Shown here: positions 9,470 to 17,035 of the stretch, one piece after another
Position numbering within the stretch: position 1 is the stretch's first letter
How the letters are laid out: the number at the start of each line of letters is the position of its first letter
NCBI RefSeq assembly: GCF_026000115.1
Contig: NZ_AP026867.1
Coordinates: 3,901,716-3,965,715, forward strand
Length of the DNA: 64,000 bases
Reading direction: 5' to 3'
Origin: Aureispira anguillae
GTDB taxonomy: Bacteria > Bacteroidota > Bacteroidia > Chitinophagales > Saprospiraceae
Position numbers and translations under genes: made by a program
Notes under the pieces: generated by a model
What the model was told of the DNA's origin: nothing
Seen by the model: only the letters and a program-made list of their open reading frames with translations
Databases searched by the model: none

Positions 9470-11032
9470 ATGAAAAAAAACAGTCCTCAATTTATAGAAG
9501 CACTAAAAGCCTTAAAAAAACTATTAGCTTCTTTTGTCATTCAATATAAAACGATAGACGTTCCTAAAGAGAAAAAGCAATACCTTGTTCAAGCCCAAAA
9601 GTATGCTGCTATTCTAAAGAGCATTAATCCTATTCTAAAAAAAGAACAATTAAGGACTTCCAATTGTCTTCCTGAGGATATTCCTGCTAGTGTTCGAAAA
9701 CATGACAAAGCTGAAGGAATACAAATTTTAAACTCAAACATTAGTATTATTCAGAAATACAAAGAAGATTACGAACAGTATCTTCTAAATTGCTTTGGCA
9801 TACAGTTAAATTGGAAAGATGGCTTGCCCAGCCCTAATGTTGGAACTAAATATGATTTTAATTATGGGGGTAATGGAAAACGTTTAGTCATCTACACCAA
9901 AGAAATAGAAAGAGCTCCTAATATAGGACAAGCCCAACTAAGCTCTAAACTTCGTCAATATAGAGCCTTGGAAAGTAGGATTAGAACGACTCTAGTAGAA
10001 GAAAATGCTAATTCATCACTAACAGAGGAAATTGATTTAGAACGTTTAAATCAACTGGAAGAATTCTTAAAAGAACATTCTGGCGGTCTACATGACCTAT
10101 ACCATAACATCATTAGAGATCCAGCTTTAAAACAACAGTACCAAAAAATCGTGGAGCGCATTCAATCGGATTGGGCAGAGAACGGTAGAATGACTTTATT
10201 AAAGAAAAAAGTAGAAAAAAGATTACAACAAACCATAGAAAGAAGGCAGGATTCTCCTTGCCCAAATGAAGAACCAGAAGCTAAAAAAGAACAGGAGCCA
10301 TTTCTAGAGCAAAAAGATTTTTCTGCACTTCCTTTATTTCATCAAGGTATCGATGATACTTCGGCTATTGATATCAATGATATTGACCAAGGAGCAACAG
10401 GGGATTGTTATTACCTGTCTTCTGTAGCAGCCTTAGCCAAAATGCATCCTCAATTGTTTACAGGTGAAAAGGCTATGATTCAAAAAAAAGGTGATTATTA
10501 TGAAGTAACCTTACATTTAAGAGAAGATAGAAGCTCTACCCAAAGAACCCCTACTGTTATCAAAGTAAGCCCCAAGGTTTTGGTGGATAAAGATGGAAAG
10601 CCCAAATATCAAGGCTTGGGAGATCAGGAACTTTGGGCAATTATTTTAGAAAAAGCGTATGCCCAAGCGCTAGGAGGCTATGATAATATTGAAAGTGGCA
10701 GCCCTAGAGAAGCGTTGGAAGTATTAACAGGTAGGACATCTATAAGTTTAGATCCCAATACCTTGTCCAATAAAGACTTGCTTGAAAAAATCAAAGCATC
10801 CATTGATTGTCAATATCCCACTACTATTAGCTCTATAGGAACAGGAGAAAAGGAAGTAGAAATTTCTTTTCAAGGAAAAACACAAAAGCTGTTTCAAGGA
10901 CATGCTTATACCTTAGAAAAAGTAGAGGACAATACCATCTTTCTTTATAATCCTCACGGAAGCAATCATCTTCAATTGGATGTAAAATTGCTAAAAAAAC
11001 ATTTCCATCAAATCCAACTCCTACAATTATGA
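9470..11032 (+). CDS. Calpain-like (C2) cysteine protease, candidate effector
   Basis: A 520-residue protein without signal peptide or membrane segment. Residues 1-280 are mostly charged and helical with no recognised domain. Residues about 285-520 form a calpain protease core with every catalytic element visible: oxyanion Gln307 and nucleophile Cys313 in QGATGDCYYLSSVAALA, the 'QELWAIILEKAYAQALGGY' helix that follows in calpains, His478 in GHAYTLEKVED, and Asn494 in LYNPHG. It lacks the C2-like and EF-hand domains of animal calpains. The stop TGA overlaps the ATG of the next gene (ATGA at 11029-11032), so the two are translationally coupled. A paralogue of the protease core is at 52728..54341, also followed at once by a small exported protein. 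Role inferred from this arrangement: a delivered protease toxin with a downstream protector. A housekeeping regulatory protease is the alternative. Confidence 0.8.
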   Translation: MKKNSPQFIEALKALKKLLASFVIQYKTIDVPKEKKQYLVQAQKYAAILKSINPILKKEQLRTSNCLPEDIPASVRKHDKAEGIQILNSNISIIQKYKEDYEQYLLNCFGIQLNWKDGLPSPNVGTKYDFNYGGNGKRLVIYTKEIERAPNIGQAQLSSKLRQYRALESRIRTTLVEENANSSLTEEIDLERLNQLEEFLKEHSGGLHDLYHNIIRDPALKQQYQKIVERIQSDWAENGRMTLLKKKVEKRLQQTIERRQDSPCPNEEPEAKKEQEPFLEQKDFSALPLFHQGIDDTSAIDINDIDQGATGDCYYLSSVAALAKMHPQLFTGEKAMIQKKGDYYEVTLHLREDRSSTQRTPTVIKVSPKVLVDKDGKPKYQGLGDQELWAIILEKAYAQALGGYDNIESGSPREALEVLTGRTSISLDPNTLSNKDLLEKIKASIDCQYPTTISSIGTGEKEVEISFQGKTQKLFQGHAYTLEKVEDNTIFLYNPHGSNHLQLDVKLLKKHFHQIQLLQL

Positions 11033-11622
11033 ATAAAGCTATTTATTTATCGCTATTTTGTCTACTTAGCTGCTATTGCTCCCTGGCCCAAAACAAAAAA
11101 AAGCTACTCGAAGATGAAAAAATTGCCTTGCAATTTTTTATAGACAGCATCTATCCTGTTCGCCCTATTTTGAAGGATAAGATTCTGTATGCTGATGGAG
11201 AAATTTGGCAAGGTATTTATAGTGAGTTTGCCCATTTAATCCCCTATTATAGAAATATGATAAAAGTTTGTAATGATTATTATGAATATCGAAATAAACA
11301 TCAAATTGTTATTCATATAAAACGTCCAAAGGGTAGATTTAAGCCTAAAAAATGGGGGCTTATTAGAAAAAATGAGGACTGTTATAACGCTCCCAAGCAA
11401 GATCCTAAAGAAGAAAAAAAACCAAGATTCCCTCCTTCTGGCTTTTTAAATATTTACTCCATGTTTTATGATAGCACTGAAACAGAAAAATTGGTTCTTG
11501 TAGATATTATTATCAATGGGTTTTCACAGGATTATGGATGGGCTAGTTATGCTTTTGTCATCAAGGACAAAAAAATAATCTACTGGAGATGGAGGGAAGA
11601 GGAGAAAAGTCGATCTTATTAA
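11029..11622 (+). CDS. Small exported protein, tandem copy 1 (putative protector of the calpain-like protease)
   Basis: A 197-residue protein of unknown family, first of three tandem copies. The N-terminus is an export signal; LLSC at residues 12-15 could be a lipobox, or cleavage could follow LAQ at about 21. Residues 1-60 and about 104-197 are almost identical in all three copies, while the core (about 61-103) is unique to each. The conserved tail has FKPKKWGLIRKNEDCYN, a Lys/Pro-rich KQDPKEEKKPRFPPSG and an aromatic end (KIIYWRWREEEKSRSY). Its ATG overlaps the stop of the protease gene by four bases. A role as periplasmic immunity protein is inferred from coupling and amplification; I do not recognise the fold. 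Confidence 0.75.
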   Translation: MNKAIYLSLFCLLSCYCSLAQNKKKLLEDEKIALQFFIDSIYPVRPILKDKILYADGEIWQGIYSEFAHLIPYYRNMIKVCNDYYEYRNKHQIVIHIKRPKGRFKPKKWGLIRKNEDCYNAPKQDPKEEKKPRFPPSGFLNIYSMFYDSTETEKLVLVDIIINGFSQDYGWASYAFVIKDKKIIYWRWREEEKSRSY

Positions 11623-11675
11623 GAGCGTTGTTCTATTCCTAAAAAACATTTCCATCAAATCCAACTCCTACAATT

Positions 11676-12269
11676 ATGAATAAAGCTATTTATTTATCGC
11701 TATTTTGTCTACTTAGCTGCCATTGCTGCCTAGCTCAAAACAAAAAAAAGCTACTCGAAGATGAAAAAATTGCCTTGCAATTTTTTATGGACAGCATCTA
11801 TCCTGTTCGCCCTATTTTGAAGGATAAGATTCTGTATGCTGATGGAGAAATTTGGCCTACTAATATTTATCCTTTTTTCTATATTATACCTTATTATAAA
11901 AAAGTAACAGAACTCTTTCACAAGGAAGCAGATTACAATTCTCTACACCAAATTGTACCAACCTTTAATAAAAGAAAAGGCAAGTTCAAGCCTAAAAAAT
12001 GGGGGCTTATTAGAAAAAATGAGGACTGTTATAACGCTCCCAAGCAAGATCCTAAAGAAGAAAAAAAACCAAGATTCCCTCCTTCTGGCTTTTTAAATAT
12101 TTACTCCATGTTTTATGATAGCACTGAAACAGAAAAATTGGTTCTTGTAGATATTATTATCAATGGGTTTTCACAGGATTATGGATGGGCTAGTTATGCT
12201 TTTGTCATCAAGGACAAAAAAATAATCTACTGGAGATGGAGGGAAGAGGAGAAAAGTCGATCTTATTAA
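11676..12269 (+). CDS. Small exported protein, tandem copy 2
   Basis: A 197-residue second copy. Its start lies exactly 647 bases after that of copy 1. The N-terminal 57 residues differ from copy 1 only at isolated positions (for example CHCC for CYCS) and the last 95 residues match copy 1 exactly. The core starting after GEIW (PTNIYPFFYIIPYY...) shares only a faint pattern with copy 1 (IPYY..., HQIV). The spacer before it carries a relic of the protease gene's 3' end, so it keeps the same translation-initiation context as copy 1. Function unknown; see copy 1. Confidence 0.75.
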   Translation: MNKAIYLSLFCLLSCHCCLAQNKKKLLEDEKIALQFFMDSIYPVRPILKDKILYADGEIWPTNIYPFFYIIPYYKKVTELFHKEADYNSLHQIVPTFNKRKGKFKPKKWGLIRKNEDCYNAPKQDPKEEKKPRFPPSGFLNIYSMFYDSTETEKLVLVDIIINGFSQDYGWASYAFVIKDKKIIYWRWREEEKSRSY

Positions 12270-12322
12270 GAGCCTTGTTCTATTCTTAAAAAACATTTCC
12301 CTCAAATCCAACTCCTACAATT

Positions 12323-12925
12323 ATGAATAAAGCTATTTATTTATCGCTATTTTGTCTACTTAGCTGCTATTGCTGCCTAGCTCAAAACAAAAAAAAGCTA
12401 CTCGAAGATGAAAAAATTGCCTTGCAATTTTTTATGGACAGCATCTATCCTATTCGCCCTATTTTGAAGGATAAGATTTTGTATGCTAATGGGGAAATTT
12501 GGCTTGCGAATTTTTATAAATTTATTTCCATTATACCTAATTATAAAAATGTAATAGAACTTTATAATAAAGAAGAAGATTCAGGTATTTATCGGATTCC
12601 TCCCAAAAAAAATGATCCTAGGTATAAATTAATTGGCAAGTTCAAGCCTAAAAAATGGGGGCTTATTAGAAAAAACGAGGACTGTTATAACGCTCCCAAG
12701 CAAGATCCTAAAGAAGAAAAAAAACCAAGATTCCCTCCTTCTGGTTTTTTAAATATTTACTCCATGTTTTATGATAGCACTAAAACAGAAAAATTGGTTG
12801 CTATTAAAATTATCATCAATGGGTTTTCACAGGATTATGGATGGGCTAGTTATGCTTTTGTCATCAAGGACAAAAAAATAATCTACTGGAGATGGAGGGA
12901 AGAGGAGAAAAGTCGATCTTATTAA
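12323..12925 (+). CDS. Small exported protein, tandem copy 3
   Basis: A 200-residue third copy starting 647 bases after copy 2. Ends are again near-identical to copies 1 and 2, with a few changes in the tail (for example STKTEKLVAIKIIING). The core is different and three residues longer (LANFYKFISIIPNY... then IPPKKNDPRYKLIGKFKPKKWG). It is the last copy. The following sequence repeats the first bases of the spacer relic (to about 12961) and then becomes unique, marking the right edge of the amplified block. Confidence 0.75.
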   Translation: MNKAIYLSLFCLLSCYCCLAQNKKKLLEDEKIALQFFMDSIYPIRPILKDKILYANGEIWLANFYKFISIIPNYKNVIELYNKEEDSGIYRIPPKKNDPRYKLIGKFKPKKWGLIRKNEDCYNAPKQDPKEEKKPRFPPSGFLNIYSMFYDSTKTEKLVAIKIIINGFSQDYGWASYAFVIKDKKIIYWRWREEEKSRSY

Positions 12926-12984
12926 GAGCCTTGTTCTATTCTTAAAAAACATTTCCATCTTTCGCTAATAGCCTAGTTCATAAC

Positions 12985-13024
12985 ACTAAAAAAGTCACCT
13001 CAAGTACTACTTAAGATGACTTTA
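12985..13024 (-). terminator. Terminator of uvrA (possibly bidirectional)
   Basis: On the minus strand the arms 13023-13008 and 13006-12991 pair throughout with two G-T wobbles, followed by TTTTTT and TAGTG. It lies about 25 bases past the uvrA stop. On the plus strand the same arms have two A-C mismatches, so it would also end transcription of the small-protein array, but less well. Confidence 0.7.
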
Positions 13025-13048
13025 AAAAATATATTTTATTGATTTATT

Positions 13049-15868
13049 TTATAATTCTAACTTTAAGAAACGTCCTGTATGACTTGTAGGATGCGCAGCA
13101 ACAACCTCTGGAGTTCCTTCAACGACAACCGTTCCTCCTCGTTTTCCTCCTTCAGGACCAATATCAATAATATAATCTGCCATTTTGATCACATCCATAT
13201 TGTGTTCAATTACAACAATTGTATTGCCACGATCAACCAGTTCCTCCAATACCCCCAACAATAACTTAATGTCAGAAAAGTGCAAACCAGTTGTTGGTTC
13301 ATCCAAAATGTACAAGGTATTTCCAGTATCCTTTTTAGCCAATTCTTTTGCCAATTTGATACGTTGTGCCTCTCCACCCGACAAAGTAGTAGCGGATTGT
13401 CCTAACGTAATGTAGCCCAAACCAACCATTTGCAAAGTGCTTATGTATTGATGGATACGAGGAACCTTTTCAAAAAAGGTAGTGGCTTCATCTACCGTCA
13501 TATCCAAAATATCATTGATGGATTCACCACCGTACAAAATCTCTAGCGTTTCTCTATTATAACGCTTACCGCTACAGTTCTCACATTCAACCTCTACATT
13601 GGGCAAAAATTGCATTTCAATTACCCGTCTACCAGACCCTCCACAAACTTCACAACGACCGCCTTTTACATTAAAAGAGAAACGACCAGGTTTGTAACCT
13701 CTAATTTTCGATTCAGGAGTGCTAGAAAATAGCTTTCGAATATTGTCAAATACTCCAATATAAGTAGCAGGATTAGAACGTGGTGTTCGACCAATAGGAG
13801 CTTGATCAATTTCAATCACCTTATCCACATGCTCAATTCCTTTAATGCTTTTATAAGGCATCGGCTTCTTAAGACTATTATAGAAGTGCTGTCTCAAAAT
13901 GGGATATAAGGTCTCATTAATAAGTGTAGATTTGCCACTCCCAGAAACGCCTGTAATACAAACAAATTGCCCCAATGGAATCTTCAGATCAACAGATTTT
14001 AAGTTGTTCCCTGTTGCTCCCTTTAAAACAATATGCTCTCCTGTTCCTTTTCTGCGTTCTTGAGGGACTTCTATTTTTTGGCTATTATTCAGATAGGTAG
14101 CTGTAATGCTATCCTTAGTCAAAAACTCTTCTGGTTTTCCTGCTGCAACAACCTCTCCCCCTAACTTTCCAGCCAATGGTCCTAAGTCAATCAAATAATC
14201 CGCAGCCATCATAATATCTTTGTCGTGCTCTACCACTAATACAGTGTTGCCAATATCTGTTAAGTCACGCAAAGCCTTAATTAGTTGCTCATTATCTCTC
14301 TGATGCAAACCAATACTAGGTTCATCCAAAATATAGGTAATCCCAGTCAGTTGAGAACCTATTTGTGTAGCCAAACGAATACGCTGAGATTCTCCCCCCG
14401 AAAGCGTTCGAGCAGGACGATTCAAACTCAAATAGTCAAGCCCAACATCTAATAAAAAACCTAATCTCAAACGCAATTCCTTAAGGATGTCTTTTGCAAT
14501 TGCCAATTGTCGCCCCGACAATTCATCGACAACCTCTCCAACCCAATTGTACAAATTTTGGATGTCCATCTGCGCTAAATCAGCAATATTTTTTCCTGCT
14601 ATTTTAAAAAATAAGGCTTGCTTTTTGAGACGAGTCCCATTACATTCTGAGCAATCTGCCACCACCATAAATTCTTCTGCCCAGCGGCGAATTTTCTCGG
14701 AAGTAGATTCTTTGTAATACCGTTTAAGCATGTGAATCAATCCCTCCTTGGCTAGATTATGCGAAAACTCTTCTTTGCCAAATTTTCGAGCTTCAAATGT
14801 ATTATCGCCTCCATGCAAAATCACATGCAAAGCTTCCTCGGTCAATTCTGAAATTGGAGTCGAAAAAGTAAAGTCGTACTTTTTGGCAATTGCACGCAGC
14901 TGCTTAAAAGTCATATTATTGCGCACCTCTCCCAATGGCAAGATTCCAATTTGATTGATCGTTTTTGAGTCGTCAGGAATAATCCGTTTGTATTCAACTT
15001 CATGTACAACCCCTAACCCCTTACAATTTGGGCAAGCCCCATAAGGCGAGTTAAAAGAAAAGCTATTAGGAGAAGGTTCTTCGTATGACAAACCTGTTTC
15101 GGCACACATCAAATGTTTACTATATTGAAACACTTCCTCTGTTTCATAGTCCATAAACATCATAAAACCATTGCCCAAACGCAAGGCTGTCTGCAAAGAA
15201 GCACCAAAGCGATCCTTTCGATCCTCTTCGATTACAATACGGTCTACGACCAGTTCAATATCGTGTACTTTGTATCGATCAACCTGCATTCCAGGCGACA
15301 AATCAATAATAAAGCCATCAATACGCATTTTAGAAAAGCCTTGTTTGCGCATTTGATCAAAAAGCTCTCTATAGTGTCCCTTCCTCGCACGAACCAAGGG
15401 AGCCAAAATCATCCCCTTTTTTCCTTCAAAGTTTTCAAAGATATGATTCGCAATTTCCTCCTCTGTATAACGCACCATTTTTTGCCCTGTATTGTACGAA
15501 TAGGCATCTCCTGCCCGTGCAAAAAGCAAACGCAAAAAGTCATAAATTTCGGTAACAGTTCCAACAGTAGATCGAGGGTTTTTGCTGGTTGTCTTTTGTT
15601 CTATTGCAATTACAGGACTCAAGCCTGTAATTTTCTCTACATCAGGTCGTTCCATATCACCAATAAACTGCCTTGCATAAGCAGAAAAGGTTTCCATATA
15701 TCGACGCTGCCCTTCAGCATAGATAGTGTCAAAAGCCAAGGATGACTTGCCACTTCCGCTTACCCCTGTGATCACAACCATTTGGTTGCGTGGTATACGC
15801 AAATCTATATTCTGAAGATTGTGCTCTTTCGCACCAAAAATTTGTATAAATTCCTGAGAATTTTCCAT
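13049..15868 (-). CDS. uvrA: Excinuclease ABC subunit UvrA
   Basis: A 939-residue DNA-damage recognition ATPase of nucleotide excision repair that loads UvrB at lesions. The ATG at 15868 (MENSQEFIQIFG) is used; the frame continues four codons up to a TTG. Two ABC ATPase halves are present: Walker A GVSGSGKSS near the N-terminus and GVSGSGKST at about 640, and two LSGGE signatures (TLSGGESQRIRLA, TLSGGEAQRIKLA). Zinc modules are visible as CPNCKGLG, CSECNGTR and CEVCGGSGRR. Length and domain order are standard. It is transcribed alone with its own terminator and has no evident link to its neighbours. Confidence 0.98.
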   Translation of the reverse strand: MENSQEFIQIFGAKEHNLQNIDLRIPRNQMVVITGVSGSGKSSLAFDTIYAEGQRRYMETFSAYARQFIGDMERPDVEKITGLSPVIAIEQKTTSKNPRSTVGTVTEIYDFLRLLFARAGDAYSYNTGQKMVRYTEEEIANHIFENFEGKKGMILAPLVRARKGHYRELFDQMRKQGFSKMRIDGFIIDLSPGMQVDRYKVHDIELVVDRIVIEEDRKDRFGASLQTALRLGNGFMMFMDYETEEVFQYSKHLMCAETGLSYEEPSPNSFSFNSPYGACPNCKGLGVVHEVEYKRIIPDDSKTINQIGILPLGEVRNNMTFKQLRAIAKKYDFTFSTPISELTEEALHVILHGGDNTFEARKFGKEEFSHNLAKEGLIHMLKRYYKESTSEKIRRWAEEFMVVADCSECNGTRLKKQALFFKIAGKNIADLAQMDIQNLYNWVGEVVDELSGRQLAIAKDILKELRLRLGFLLDVGLDYLSLNRPARTLSGGESQRIRLATQIGSQLTGITYILDEPSIGLHQRDNEQLIKALRDLTDIGNTVLVVEHDKDIMMAADYLIDLGPLAGKLGGEVVAAGKPEEFLTKDSITATYLNNSQKIEVPQERRKGTGEHIVLKGATGNNLKSVDLKIPLGQFVCITGVSGSGKSTLINETLYPILRQHFYNSLKKPMPYKSIKGIEHVDKVIEIDQAPIGRTPRSNPATYIGVFDNIRKLFSSTPESKIRGYKPGRFSFNVKGGRCEVCGGSGRRVIEMQFLPNVEVECENCSGKRYNRETLEILYGGESINDILDMTVDEATTFFEKVPRIHQYISTLQMVGLGYITLGQSATTLSGGEAQRIKLAKELAKKDTGNTLYILDEPTTGLHFSDIKLLLGVLEELVDRGNTIVVIEHNMDVIKMADYIIDIGPEGGKRGGTVVVEGTPEVVAAHPTSHTGRFLKLEL

Positions 15869-15964
15869 TTTTAATTCCAAATCAAATTTGCAAAGTGTTA
15901 AAGTATACCTTTTTAACGACTACTATCGCTATAATATGTCTTAGATGGTATATTTTTTGATGTT

Positions 15965-15995
15965 TTTGCACAATATCAATAAAATGTTATATTTG
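15965..15995 (+). promoter_or_regulatory. Consensus Bacteroidota promoter upstream of the M48-like lipoprotein
   Basis: TTTG at 15965-15968, exactly 19 bases, then TATATTTG at 15988-15995: a perfect TTTG-N19-TAnnTTTG. The likely ATG is at 16167, implying an unusually long 5' leader of about 165 bases. I see no clear hairpin structure in the leader. The rest of the 298-base gap from 15869 holds nothing else I recognise. Confidence 0.75.
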
Positions 15996-16166
15996 CCCTA
16001 CTCCCCTTTTATATCACAATGATAGAGATAAACTCCCAATTATTCTAATTGTTTTTAAAGATTCTGTACAGAATGATATATGAATTGTACGACTTATATT
16101 TTTTAGCCAATATACAATTTATACATTATTAGATTTATAATACAACTATTGACTCAATTCGTAAAT

Positions 16167-17021
16167 ATGAACTTTTTTTATACTCGTAACTTTTATTTGT
16201 TTAATCTAGCTATTTTTGTTCTTTTTATGGTACAGAGTTGTATCTCCAAAAACGATACTCCCCAAAATGATGTTACTCCCGAAGATGATGCTGCAATAGG
16301 AAAAGCAATTGACAATGCCTTATTGGCTTATTTAGATACTTGTTCAGACAAAAAATATTTAGAACCAACCGACCATACAACAGTTTACAATTATATAAAT
16401 CAACTTTGCCGACAAATAGATGGTTCTGACAACTTTACACTACTCAACAATGCTACAGATGCAGCAATCAATAGCCCAACCTTACGAATTCTAGAACATA
16501 CGGGGAATACAGGTGCCTTTGTTGTGCCTGGAGGTTATATTTATCTCTACAAAGATTTTTTAAAAAAGCTAGATTATGAAGCTCAGTTAGTTCCCATTCT
16601 AACCCATTTGATGACCTGCTCGAAAAAACGATACGATATTCAAAAATTACAATCGCAGTTTTCAACCAACTTCTTATTAGATTTGGCATTGGGAGCCACC
16701 ATCAATACAAGCTCTTCTAGTACCGATATTCATGCGATCATTGCTACGCTAGAAGACGATCCCTATTCTACAGATATTGTAGAAATCTTGGATAGAGAAG
16801 CCGAAAATATAGCTTGCGAATTGGGTTACGATGTTCAAGCTTATTCCAATTTGTTTATGAAAAATAATATTCAAAATATAAAATGGTGCCAACAGTTCCC
16901 TCGTGCTCTTTCTCTTAGTGACTATGCCAGTCATCTATTTAACAATGTCAGAGATTCATTATCTTGTAATGGAGAAATAGACGAAGGAGGCTTTCCTCAA
17001 ATTAAAAATTTACTGAACTAG
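16167..17021 (+). CDS. Lipoprotein with a degenerate M48-like metallopeptidase fold
   Basis: A 284-residue protein. The ATG at 16167 gives a lipoprotein signal with lipobox VQSC (Cys25); the frame can be extended six codons to a TTG. The middle follows the M48 pattern closely: AFVVPGGYIYLYKDFLKKL (117-135), then EAQLVPILTHLMTC (138-151), where active M48 enzymes have E..L..VL.HE..H. The Glu and second His of HExxH are Leu148 and Cys151 here. A third-ligand-like stretch REAENIACELGYD remains near 212-224. So the fold is probably kept but the zinc site lost, suggesting a structural or binding role at a membrane. The next gene begins 14 bases later; the two probably share the promoter at 15965. 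Confidence 0.65.
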   Translation: MNFFYTRNFYLFNLAIFVLFMVQSCISKNDTPQNDVTPEDDAAIGKAIDNALLAYLDTCSDKKYLEPTDHTTVYNYINQLCRQIDGSDNFTLLNNATDAAINSPTLRILEHTGNTGAFVVPGGYIYLYKDFLKKLDYEAQLVPILTHLMTCSKKRYDIQKLQSQFSTNFLLDLALGATINTSSSSTDIHAIIATLEDDPYSTDIVEILDREAENIACELGYDVQAYSNLFMKNNIQNIKWCQQFPRALSLSDYASHLFNNVRDSLSCNGEIDEGGFPQIKNLLN

Positions 17022-17035
17022 AATCGTCAATTCCT

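Larger units (their letters stand above)
10991..12961 (+). repeat. Tandem 647-bp repeat block containing the three small-protein genes
   Basis: The start codons at 11029, 11676 and 12323 are exactly 647 bases apart. Each unit opens with about 37 bases that form the 3' end of the protease gene in its original position (10993-11031) and are reproduced as non-coding spacer before copies 2 and 3 (around 11640-11675 and 12287-12322). A short piece (AAAAAACATTTCCATC) is also left after copy 3. Copies 1 and 2 are identical over about 280 bases at the 3' end, while about 130 bases in the middle of each unit are strongly diverged. Confidence 0.85.

Noticed and set aside
10991-12961. Tandem repeats as a CRISPR-like or satellite array
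   Set aside because: Each 647-bp unit contains a full reading frame with a signal peptide and conserved stop; these are gene duplications, not CRISPR repeats.
15113-15745. 210-codon plus-strand frame antisense to uvrA
   Set aside because: Antisense to a highly conserved gene, with no protein-like pattern; a shadow frame.
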